This document shows, piece after piece, positions 25,045-35,850 of a stretch of 64,000 nt of DNA. The notes below the pieces were generated by a model. That model had not been told where the DNA came from. It searched no databases and saw only the letters and a program-made list of their open reading frames with translations. A program made the position numbers and the translations under genes. How positions within the stretch are numbered: position 1 is the first letter of the stretch; every line of letters starts with the position of its first letter. Source of the DNA: Sinonovacula constricta (taxonomy: Eukaryota > Mollusca > Bivalvia > Cardiida > Solecurtidae); NCBI GenBank assembly GCA_007844125.1, contig CM017555.1, positions 27,891,624 through 27,955,623 of the forward strand, written 5' to 3'.

Positions 25045-25320
25045 CTGTAAGATTTTTGACATTAAATTTTTTTTACGCCCTCGCTTCAGTAAAAAGACCT
25101 TAACCTACTAATTGAGCAAAACAAATGTAATTTACGTCTCACTTTTTGCCGCCACGATTTGAAGAATTGTGACCGGACAAAGTGAGTTGCCACTCTTCGC
25201 TTGTCTGTCTGAGGTAGAAGGCCTTGCATGTCTGGTAACTTTTTTTGACATAACATTTTTTCTCCACGTTTCAGTAAAAGACCTTTACCTACTATTTGAG
25301 CAAGCCAAATGCAAAAATCC
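25045..25320 (+). repeat. Imperfect direct duplication, about 175-bp period
   Basis: Blocks at 25045-25135 and 25222-25315 share GTCTG.AA..TTTTTGACAT, TTCAGTAAAAGACCTT.ACC and TTGAGCAA..CAAATG. Non-coding. Confidence 0.65.
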
Positions 25321-26402
25321 ACCCAGTTGATTTTTTTTTCAGCGGAGAAATGGTCCTTTCTTGTTGTATTCTAATGTCAGACTTTGCAATCCCTATCAAT
25401 AATTTTCAATAATTTATGAACTTAACAAAAAGTGTTTATATTTGGGTTATAGGTAAATATATATGAAATCAAAAGACAGCCTAAGTTTAAGTTTTCTTAC
25501 TTTATCTAAAACCTAACGTGTCAGTGCAAGATTGGTAAGTGCTGCAATAGAGTGTGAAAGAATTCAAAAGGAAATATTCGTCTTTTCTAGTCAGTTTTCA
25601 CAGCGCACAAAAAGCATGTCTACATTTTAAGTCCAATACAATTAAAAAAAAGCCGGTGCATCGAAATATGGTTTAAAAGTGTTTAAATATGTGGTTTTTT
25701 TTATTTGCCTGTAGGTAATTTTTTGTCCAGTTCCATAAGTAAATAAACTTATGCATGCCTGTTTTGAAGAGATTTGCTTAATAACCTGTCAACAAAAAGC
25801 TATGTTTGTATTGTTTGTCAACATGTCTATGTCAATAATTAACCAGTACGTAGAAAACTAGTCACGGTAAAGGTAACATGGTACCACTTTTTTCAAATAT
25901 ACTAGATGTGTCAAAATGTCATACAAAACACACCTTTTTTCTATTCAGTACGACTCATTTTTATATTAAAGAGGTAAGCTGTTAGTTTATTATTGACAAA
26001 AGCAAGTTTTTGTAAATTTGTAAATTTACTCTTCTAGGTTTCAACAAAAAACCTTAACATTTTATGATTACTTATTTGTAACACGATGAATAATTACGCA
26101 TAGGATTGAATAGGCAACGACATTGAAAGAAACAAAACATAAAAAACTTTAGATACAATTTTCTGTTTCAAATGTAATAGCAATGTTAAGATAAAATCTA
26201 AAATCTTTCTTTAGCGTCATTTTGTCAAGTTTGATATATCAACACAATTATAAAAAGTGGTCTCCGAGGAGTCACCTTTATTAAAATACCGAATACACCA
26301 TCATTACCTTTAGCAACTATTGTTTTGTGGGTATTTGGGAATGGTGTTGGTCTTTGGTTTTAGCCAAGACCATTTTAAACACAACTTCAATAGTACTTGT
26401 AG

Positions 26403-26545
26403 AATAAAGCAAGTTATAAAATGTAGCATATGATCAGTTATGAAATGTAGGTAAGGATAAGGTGTGAAATATAGGATAGGGCAAATTATGAAATTGAGGA
26501 TAGGATGAGTTATGATATGTAGGATAGGGTAAGTTATGAAATACG
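26403..26545. repeat. Degenerate tandem repeat, unit about 28 bp
   Basis: About five diverged copies of a unit like GTTATGAAATGTAGGATAGG. The Ile/Thr/Phe-rich minus frame over it is only the repeat read through. Confidence 0.7.
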
Positions 26546-27264
26546 TAAGAAGACCTATCAAAATATTAATTTGTTGTCAGACCTATTTGGGATTTCCGTT
26601 TTACAAAGATTTCGAATCAGGAGGCAATCCTTATTTTTCTGGCCACAATTTTGTTGCTTTTTGTGTTATTTATCACTATTTACATTTCAAAGCCATAAGA
26701 TAAAAATAGTACTTTATGCATGTGTTTGCGGCCAAGCGGTTCCAGACTCTTTGTAGCTTGTTATAAAAATAATTAATTATATTGCGGAGGCAAGAAGTAG
26801 ATTAATATTAACTATTTTATGTGATTATACATAGCAGCACCCATAGAAATCTGGGAAATCAAAATGCAGCTTTTAGCAAAAATACCTTCCACCTAAGCTA
26901 TACGTTTACAGTACGTCGATATTATTCATCGCCTAAATGTTTGGATGCCACCTTTCACTTGTCCAATCTTTAAAAAATGATGCTTAATTTAAGCTCATTT
27001 TTATAATAAGCAGAGGCAGAATTTATTCCTTAATCCTATTCACAGAATAACAGTATACAGTTCTTCGTCCCATTTCTCTTTTCATTCATGACACAAATCG
27101 AAAGCTGTGGGCGTGATATCGTTATGTTGTAATGATTGCATACATCATTAGACGGTGACTCGGTAAAAAGCTTCGCACCCTCCTGGTGACTGTTGCTACA
27201 AACAGAAGAAATATGAGTCTTGTTGCCATTTGTTTAATGCATGCACATTTAATGATATACCTAT

Positions 27265-27490
27265 TTCGAATCTGTATTTTACGAACGTCTGTAGACATTA
27301 ACGAAGTCATAAACTAAAACGGCATTTGAAATTAGAAGTATAAACAGTATATGTAACTTAAACTTTTTAATGCAAGTTTATATTGTTTTTCATAACGTCC
27401 AACCAACACTAACTCCTATATCTCTGTAGAATCTGTATTTATGAACGTGTGCAGACATTAATGAAGTCATAATAAAACATAACAGGATGA
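27265..27490. repeat. Direct duplication, about 160-bp spacing
   Basis: GAATCTGTATTTTACGAACG..AGACATTAACGAAGTCATAA at 27268-27316 recurs with a few changes at 27428-27473. Confidence 0.6.
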
Positions 27491-28367
27491 GTTACATTTT
27501 TTTATGCAAATAACCTGAATGTTTTTATTTTATATGTTTTGTTAACGTATCAATTACGCTGTTAAAACATTTGGGGTATTAGGTTGATGTACATTGTGTA
27601 GTAGTGTCTTTTAGAATTATACCTGATGCAAAACCGGAATAGAGTTTGGTTTCTTTTATGTTTTTGTCGTGCATTAAGTGCTCTGCGTTTTGCTTCCATT
27701 TAATATTTAAACAGCGTGATATAGAGGCGTTCCATTTTTGTTATGTTTTAATCGATTATAGCAAGATAATAGGCGTGCAATGATCAAATATGCGCATTGT
27801 TCATATTTGAGGAATGAAATATGATCGTTAATCTTGGTAGCGGTCTGGTTCGTGGCTCTATATGTATTATGTTGGCCTTGCTCTGGAAAGAGGGGCCTGT
27901 CATGAAATAGTTCTGTGAATAGAGAGTAATATAGCAGGCACTAACAGGAAATATCTGTTATGGCGATGTTTTGATGGATGTTTTCTATATAAAGATGTGT
28001 CTTCTTCAGAAGGTATGAGGGCAGCTTGCAGTTATAAAAAAGTGCAGAAGCAGGCAATAATATGTATTCGCAGCATTTTGTCAAGATGTTTGTTGAGTGG
28101 TCTTTTCACTAAGATAAGAACCGTGCATGCCGACGGTTACAGTGCAGCTTGCAATGACAAAACTGTTACTACCTGTAGCAGACAACGATGAAAAAAATCA
28201 CAACACAATGGTAGGCAATTTAACATTTTAGAAAGTCACAAATAATGACGGATATTGAAATATCTATCGACATTGATCGTTTAGTGTATATGCGTATGAA
28301 ATAAGTTGATGTAAAATGCTAGTACTGTGACCGTTAAAGCTTGCCTTTACTCACATGCACTACGAGC

Positions 28368-28511
28368 ATGGCAGATATGATTCGTGTTGATAGAGCGTTG
28401 ATTGAAAAAGCAATTCCACAGTTAAAAGAACGAAATCGTTTATTGATCAAAATTGAAACACGTTCATACTTATATTTGCGTTCCTCTTGCAGACTATTGG
28501 GGAACAATTAA
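28368..28511 (+). CDS. Small open frame, uncertain
   Basis: ATG at 28368 opens 47 codons to a TAA at 28509-28511, starting MADMIRVDRALIEKAIPQLK and then coiled-coil-like ERNRLLIKIE. The composition is more protein-like than nearby frames, but there is no homology I recognise and no clear donor. Confidence 0.2.
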   Translation: MADMIRVDRALIEKAIPQLKERNRLLIKIETRSYLYLRSSCRLLGNN

Positions 28512-28594
28512 CACAACGAGCGCAACTACAAAATAATAATATTGCACATTCTAATGTTACATCAGCTGATGTCCGATACAGACTCCAAGAAAAC
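28493..28594 (+). CDS. Isolated exon-like segment
   Basis: A TTTGCGTTCCTCTTGCAG acceptor and a weak GTAGAT donor bound 34 codons (TIGEQLTQRAQLQNNNIAHS then NVTSADVRYRLQEN). It overlaps the small frame at 28368-28511 in another phase, so at most one is real. Confidence 0.25.
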
Positions 28595-29508
28595 GTAGAT
28601 CATTGTGGCATGTTCATGCATTTTATATATGTAAACTGTCGGATGACGTCTTTAATTATGATGAATATGACCAAAATAAAATTCATTAAATAAGAGTTGT
28701 GCAAACATTGCATGTCAATTGATTGTCAAGGATATTCCAAGACAAATGACCGTGATATATGTCAAATTAATTTAATGGTTTATGATTATTTTACATGATG
28801 AAAACTTCTAGTAATATTGGGAATATAATTTTTAATGTTATAATAGTGTCAATTACGCTACGAATCGAAGTTATTTTACAATCTAGACTAAAATTCTTAT
28901 TAATTACATAGGTATACATATATTTTACTGAAAAGTGTTCAACAGTTTGAACTTTCGCAAAAAACTTTTCGCCTTCCTTCCAGACCTCTCGCATTGATGG
29001 TGAAATGCCACTTTATTTAGCCCAGCTTATACGCCATTTGACAACAGCACCTTCCATTTACGTCGCATTTAAGTCGCGTTTCTCTGTTTACTTTAATTAT
29101 ACCTTTTAGATACAATTCTTAACTACGTGCGTTTTAATTGTAAGTGCGTTTAAATCGACATTGAATGCGAAGAGGCTCGTGACATTTCAGAAATTTGTTA
29201 AAATATAGATATAGTTATAGATTGTTCAGCTACATGTGCATTGAATTAGCGGACACCTAGTTTGAATGGCCAAGTAATTGCACACCCGGAAGGTATAATT
29301 AAACTTATATAAATTGTGATAATTACGGCCTATTAAAACTTATCCATTGATCATGTCGCCTTTCACAATATGAAGCTGTTTGACTGGGCCTTTTTGTATG
29401 TTACATTTTGTCATAAACCTATACTGTTTAATTTGGCTTATTTATGTTACTATACTTACCTTTAGATATTAAGTAACAAACAGTGAAGATTTGAGTGAGG
29501 TAGAGATC

Positions 29509-29515
29509 GCGCGCG

Positions 29516-29569
<54 letters not shown>

Positions 29570-29588
29570 AAGAGAGAGAGAGAGAGAG
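29509..29588. repeat. (CG)n then (AG)n microsatellite
   Basis: A short alternating CG tract runs straight into about 30 AG dinucleotides. Confidence 0.95.
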
Positions 29589-30058
29589 TAGAAAAGAAAA
29601 GAAAAAGGGGGAATGGGCAAGCAGGCAGACAGACAGAAAGGCAGAAGATAGAAGAGAAAGATGAAAATTACAAGAAAATAAAATAAAAAAGAAGGGCTGT
29701 TCCCGCTTTGAGAAATTTCTCATTTCTTGGCTCAAAATGAGAGTTGGCAAAGTGAGAATTTTTGTGGTAATATGACTAGACGATTATCCGTGTGGTGTTA
29801 GAGTTTAAATGACTACGGTATTAAAAAGGCGTGTTTATAGTTGTGCTCTTATGTTGTTTTTATTTCATGTTAAACTAAATTTATTTTTAAGCTGATTTCG
29901 AGATATTTAACGTCATATATGGTTTCGGAATGGACCGTTTTCTGTCGCCAAATACTGTGTATTAGCCTATATAATCTTGTAGTGCGAATGTAATGCAAAT
30001 GCTCAAATCGAGTAAAATATTACGTTTATTGTCCTCACTAACCAATTATTTGTATAAA

Positions 30059-30146
30059 TGTGTGTGTGTGTGTGTGTTTTTGTTTGTGTGTGTGCGTGCG
30101 TGCGTGCGCGTGCGTGCGTGTGTGTTTGTGTGTGTGTGTGTGTTTG

Positions 30147-30177
<31 letters not shown>

Positions 30178-30206
30178 TTGTAAGCGTGTGTGTGTGTGTT
30201 TGTGTA
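30059..30206. repeat. (GT)n/(GC) microsatellite
   Basis: About 148 bases of GT with GC and TTTG interruptions. Cys/Val-rich frames across it are artefacts. Confidence 0.95.
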
Positions 30207-31496
30207 ATATACAACTAAAACCTTACTTTCGCTTTCGTCAGTAAACGGTGTCGTCGGTGTTTTTAAGATCCGAGTTGAATTCTAAACTTGTTCTGTTCCA
30301 CCCTACGGGTTAATTATCTTTTTCTATCCAAATGAGACAAAGCTGGCCTTCCTCTTTTTCGTGTTGGGCTTCCATCGTTCGCCATTGTTATTTACGTATT
30401 AAGGGTCACGCACGAAAGGGTCACGGGATAATACGAACTTGACTGATCGGAACATTTCGGGATTTGACCGAAGTAATTTAAAATCTTTTATGACTCCCCA
30501 GTACTAAAACTAAAATATTTTATAAATTTTATGATTCCTTTATCGAATCGTTTGAAAAAATGTTAACTATTAACAAACAGCCATTATATATGTTATATAA
30601 TGTTATCTGAAACGTTATCTGAACCAAACTTGATGATGAAATTCCAAATCATACATAATTTTAAGCCGAGTACGAAAGTATTTCTTATAAAAATTAAGTA
30701 GACAGTAAAATTACAAAAGAATATGCAAAAGATAAAAGAGTTACCAGTTGATGTGCATGACAAACAGAAACAAAGAGAAAGCAATGAGCACAAATAGAGA
30801 GAAAACAGTTAGTACAGAGAGAAATTAATTAGTATAAACAGAGAGAAATCAAATAGTATAAACATAGTAAAAATCAATCTGATTATGAAACAGCGACGTA
30901 TAAGTATTTTAATACAACGATACGAAAAAAGCGTTTAAAATTAATATATGTTTAGTAGTCTTTTATTAACTTATTAAAGTTTACATATAGATAAGATCAC
31001 AACACACTGAATCAATTTAACAAACAATAAATCAATAGACAGATAAAGCAATTAAAGCTACCTTCACGCATTGCCCTTAAACGCCTATGTATGGTGGATC
31101 ATTGAATTGTATTGTTTCGTATATACGTATATACTGTTGCACTAATGTGTGGTGTAGATTTGTCAAAAACGTGCGTTGAACTTCTTTATTGTAAGTTTGT
31201 ATGATACTTTGTGAAAGACGTATGAACGAAATAAATTCAAGGTGAAAACACGGATAATAAACGCCCGCTCATATTACTCACGTTCCTTAATTGAAAGGTA
31301 CTTAAGTTATTTTCATTATAAAACCAAAAGTACACGATCAAGAGCGGAGCGAGTACAATGTAGGATAACGATATGTATATTAAATGTATTGCATATATAC
31401 TGAATATATTGCATGGCGATTATTTAAGCTTCTCTTTATATTTAAACAGGGTGTTTCCAATTTTTACATGTGCGTTGAGGCTGTACAGATATTAGT
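30207..31496. other. Non-coding stretch
   Basis: No supported gene. A tandem AGTA.A.ACAGAGAGAAA-type duplication occurs near 30790-30870. Confidence 0.5.
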
Positions 31497-31690
31497 ATGT
31501 TGACCAGGGCTTGGTTGGTGAAATCGCCGCTTTGTCACTCTTCTGAACTGTTAGCTCCTAATCGTAGTGGGTTCGAGCCTTTGTCGCCGCGAAAGTTTTC
31601 ATGCTGCGGAGGACTTCCAGTTGACCTGCGGTGCCGCGTTGGTTCTACCCAGATATTGGTCAGGGGTCTTCCTGCATCAATAATAGCCGG
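31497..31690 (+). repeat. tRNA-derived SINE
   Basis: Box-A-like TTGGTTGGTGAAATCGCCGC (31511-31530) and box B GGGTTCGAGCC (31569-31579) are followed by a central part (GGAGGACTTCCAGTTGACC, GGTTCTACCCAG) and the 3' motif GGGGTCTTCCTGCATCA. The same central and 3' motifs occur at 43675 and 15545, so this is one SINE family. The recalled resemblance to bivalve SINEs is unverified. Confidence 0.65.
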
Positions 31691-33423
31691 ACGTCGCTGT
31701 ATTGATCATACTTTCGTACTTTTTTGTATATCAAACACGCATGCACGCACACACATAACAAAAACGTTTTTAGAGATATGAAAATAAATGAATATGCAAA
31801 CCCCCTTTCGACTGGAGCAGCATATCTAGCACGATTTACAGCCGTCACTTGAAACTTTCTCGCCTTCGATGGCAGTAAAATGGGTTTAAAAGCTTTTTGT
31901 TTGTGATCAGATCCCGATCTGAGGAAATACTACAGCTGACAAAATCTGTTAGCAAACACCACATCGTCTTATTATGGGTTCAATATTACCTCTAAAGCAA
32001 TTAATAAAATCTTTCTCAAATATTGGAGCTGTAATATATGGTAATGTGGAAGATCATTGAAAAGGTGACTGTTTTGCTAAGTATGTAACTGTGTTGTGCA
32101 AATTGCGAAATTGAAGATGGAAAATATACAGTTTATGATACTTTGTTGGCCTTGTTTAGAGAAAGTAAAAAGAAAATCTAATCAAATTTGATGTAAAAAA
32201 GATTCAAGCCCTAATTTCCTTTGACATTCTCAAATTTAAGACATCGATTTGGACTTTTTAAAAAGTTTTCTATCCTCAACTCTAGTCCTCACATTTACTG
32301 GTCGTACTGAAATTAAAGTCAATCATTTCGTCACGTTTTGTTTTATTTTTAGCAACCATGAAGTGATGAGGAAAGTACAAACAAATATTCACTTTCGTTA
32401 TACTCATATTAAATGCTCTAAGTTGGAGCATGGTATAGTTCAATATCACACATGTTAACCGTTATTAACACGGACAGCAATGTCTCTTTACAGTTAGGAA
32501 GAACTATGCAAAATAAGATAAATTTTAGGTCTGGTCTGGACAATGTTTGAGAATGCAAAATCCAAGATGTTGCCACTGTATATGTAGAGTAAAAATAGTC
32601 AAATATAGGTTAAGATATACAGCATACATGATAAGTTTAGTCGTCTTGTTTTATGAAAGTTCACTGTATGGAACAAGGCTTAACTAAAAAAATTATCATA
32701 TAATTGTAAGATATTTATTAACTACACGTGGACATTAGACTTGATTCGAACTAAAGATGTCCCTTTATGTCACATTATTTAAGACTATGTTTTGGCAAAT
32801 GATGGTTCATTTAAAATAAGGTCCCTACCCTAAATATTATATTGGAGGCTTAATATATGGCGTTTCCTTATCATCGAATGTATTACGTGTTTTTGAGTTT
32901 AAATTTATGTGTTGTAAAAATAGTGGGCGTAGAAATATAGCGTTCATTGTTTATTTGATGGGTTTGTATGATGTAGTTCGTTACGTATCGAAACTGACTT
33001 AATAAGATAAGAAATTAAATTATACAACACAACTATCTTAATTATTAGCAAAAACACAATTCAATTATGAATTATCTGTCACATGGTTAAGAGCTACAGA
33101 GGACAAGTATATGACATCGTTACCTAAAAGATTGTGAACAATGAGCACTTACACCGCTAAACTATTTTTGAGACAAAAGAGATATCTGTGTTATGTATAA
33201 CATTTATATTTGAATGCGAATATAAATGGAGAATCGTACATACATTGTCACCTATGTCTTTATGTCATGGGAACTTTCAAACGTCTTCGTAGAAACACAA
33301 ACCTAGTGTGTTAATTGAAAGGTGTGTATTGTGGAGTGGGGTGGAGGTTGGTGGGGGAGGGCTTGTTTCAATCTACATCTCTTCTCGTGGAGTTACATTT
33401 AGAAGTAAAACAAAAGCACTTAC
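31691..33423. other. Non-coding stretch downstream of the 33834 exon
   Basis: If the donor at 33423 is used, this is the start of a large intron. No exon with matching phase was found in it. Confidence 0.4.
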
Positions 33424-33834
33424 CAAAACATTGGCTCTAACGTTATTATACTGATCCCGGTCTATTCTCGGTATAGATGGCGGGTGTTTAGGCGGCGGGA
33501 AGGACCGGGTCAAATCGGGTCGAGCGGGAGGCGGAGCTTTGGGCAACCGCCATTCTATTGGAGTCTTTGCTTGGCCCGTCTGCTTTACTAACCACTTTGC
33601 CCGATAGATCGACTCTTGTAACGTAGTGAAGGTATCCAACTCATAACCTAGCGCATCACGAAGCACAATCCGCGGATAGGAAGCTGGCGGGCGAGGATGC
33701 ATACAGCGGCTCTTCTTTTCGTCATCATCAACTTTGACCGCGCCATCACCGTTTACAACACGCATGCGGTCATTGGGGACCGATGTCAAGAGTGTTTCCG
33801 TTGATTGTCCGAAATATATCCGGCAAAGTGACAT
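33424..33834 (-). CDS. First coding exon of a second minus-strand gene, unrecognised
   Basis: The ATG at 33832-33834 opens 137 codons to a strong GTAAGT donor (33423-33418); reading through hits a stop 16 codons later, so splicing is expected. The segment is clearly GC-richer than its flanks, as 5' gene ends often are. The protein is globular at first (MSLCRIYFGQSTETLL; IVLRDALGYELDTFTTLQES; IYRAKWLVKQ), then Pro-rich (APPPARPDLTRSFPPPKHPP). No signal peptide or membrane segment is seen. I do not recognise the family. The remaining exons must lie at lower coordinates or are too short to find by eye. Confidence 0.6.
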
Positions 33835-34082
33835 GCGTTCTGGACTCAGCCGTCGTATGTGATGTAGGCATGTTCGTGGTATCCAAAACTTACATAGTCA
33901 TGTTTCTTAGTTTAGTTAAGGACTATTTTAATTCCAGTTGACAGAGTCAGTAGTGGGCCTGTAATTTAATAAAAAGGAATAGTACTATTATTATGTTATT
34001 TCAATTGATTGCAATAAAACAGATGTCTATGCTGGTGCTTTTTCATGCACATTGAACTAAATTGCCCAGATCATTTAAAACT

Positions 34083-34200
34083 GTGTTAACACTCGGCAAT
34101 CCATCATGAAATAAAATTGTTTTAAATAATTTGGAAATGAAAAATGTGTTAACACCCGGCAACCATCACGAAGTAAAATTGTTTCAAATAGTTTGGAAAG
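34083..34200. repeat. 62-bp tandem duplication
   Basis: GTTAACACTCGGCAA.CCATC followed by AAATTGTTT.AAATA.TTTGGAAA is present twice, at 34083-34137 and 34145-34200. Confidence 0.75.
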
Positions 34201-34829
34201 GTTGCAGAGCCAGCAATAGCAACTGCATCTGCAATATATACAAGGAAGCCACAAATAACTCCACAGTAACCTCATGTATACCCCTAAACACAACAATAAA
34301 AATTTTGAGTAAATCTCTACTTTAAAAAGAGCTCACTCATCAGCTTCCTTTTAAACAACAGCACACACTTTTATATTCATATAAAGATAAAAACATAGCA
34401 ACACTAAAAATGCTTTATTTTGCTTGCTACTCATAAGGTTATAAAAACGTTACTGAACTATCAGCTGCATGCTATTTATTTACCTTATGGCATTATCGTC
34501 TTTGATTACCACCGGTATTTTTTACAGTGTTAACAGGATAATTTTAATCCGTTTAGATCCTTACAGCACTTTTTTTCACAATTCCAATTCTAAACTAAAA
34601 ATCGAACACTCGAGTTATTAACCCACACTCACTGCTTGCACAACATCCTACAACTCGATAAAATTCATCTAAGTCCTATTCAAAAGTTAATCCATGTCAC
34701 TCGGCTTATTTCACTGCGTCTCTACCCGCTGGTTCGATAAGGACAGGTGATGTCTGCCGACTGTCACCAACTGACTGTACCTCTAAACCTTTAGCTGTGC
34801 CTGATACATGAATGCATTCATCCTCACAG

Positions 34830-34920
34830 ATAGGGCTTAGCTTGTGACACAGAAGGTAGAATATTACCTCGGGTTGTCTTTAGAGTCATGGGTTCGGTAC
34901 CCTGGCTAAGACACATTGAC
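34830..34920 (+). repeat. tRNA-like SINE remnant
   Basis: A box-B-like GGGTTCGGTACCC (34890-34902) lies about 45 bases after a degenerate box-A-like TTGTGACACAGAAGGTAG. No intact tRNA fold. Confidence 0.35.
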
Positions 34921-35258
34921 GTAATGTAATATAATTCTGGTTATGTTATAAGGGTTGTTACACAACTGGCTGACCTGGTGTAAATATTAGCACATGTTTA
35001 AGTAGGTTGTGTTAAGTTTTCGAAACATTATTTATCGCAGTTAAGTTCTTCTGAAGTAAATATGGCTTTTGAATGACAGAAAGATACCTTTATACCAACT
35101 ATATCAACTTGATCTTTTCTTGTTTCGTTGAAATTATCTTTTTTATCTAGTCATTCATTTTACCCTATTATTTTCTCTTCTTTCTTTTGCCTTAACTAAC
35201 TCTTAGTATCATTCTTCCTCATAAACTCTATGGTTCCTAAATAGCATTTGCTTTACTG

Positions 35259-35329
35259 TCTGTCTGTCGTTCGGTCGGTCCGTCCATCCGTCCGTCTGTC
35301 TGTCGTTCGGTCCGTCCGTTGTCGACCTA

Positions 35330-35382
<53 letters not shown>

Positions 35383-35492
35383 AGTTCGGTCGGTCCATCT
35401 GTCAGCCTGTTTGTCTGTCTGTCTGTCTGTCTGTCGTTCGATCGGTCCATCTGTCTGTCTGTCGTTCGCTCGGTCCATCTGTCGGCCAGTGC
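35259..35492. repeat. (TGTC)n and variant (GGTC) microsatellite
   Basis: About 230 bases of CTGT tetranucleotides interspersed with GTTCGGTCGGTCC blocks. The Cys/Leu/Ser frame on plus and the Asp/Arg/Gln/Thr frame on minus are artefacts. Confidence 0.95.
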
Positions 35493-35753
35493 TTTGCTTG
35501 TTTCTTTTCTCTATCTCTCTCAGCTCCACCCCATTCCCCATCATTTCCTCTTTATTCTCTTTCTCTCCCTTTCTCCCCCATTCTCCATCTATTTCATTTA
35601 CTTTTCCTTATTCTCACGTACTCGCCCACAATTCCTGCCACCTGTAACTCCACAATTGTTCCACGAGTATTTTTGCAATCGTTCCAGACCAGTCTCCCAT
35701 TAAAACGTCATCTAGGCGATCTAATACGTGGTTGATTTTAATCAATCTTTAAT

Positions 35754-35850
35754 CCTGGAGAGTCTATAAAATACCTGTTACTTTATCCGCAATATACCGG
35801 GAGAGTCTATAAAAGAAATGTTACTTTATCCGCTATATAGAGTCAAGTCC
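35754..35850. repeat. 54-bp tandem duplication
   Basis: GGAGAGTCTATAAAA then TGTTACTTTATCCGC occurs at 35756-35793 and 35810-35846. Confidence 0.75.

Noticed and set aside
26310..26561. Ile/Thr/Phe-rich minus frame resembling a membrane protein
   Set aside because: It is a 28-bp degenerate tandem repeat read through.
29993..30244. Cys/Val-rich plus frame
   Set aside because: A reading of the GT microsatellite.
35209..35703. Cys/Leu/Ser-rich plus frame and Asp/Arg/Gln/Thr-rich minus frame
   Set aside because: Both are readings of the TGTC microsatellite and have no splice or start support.
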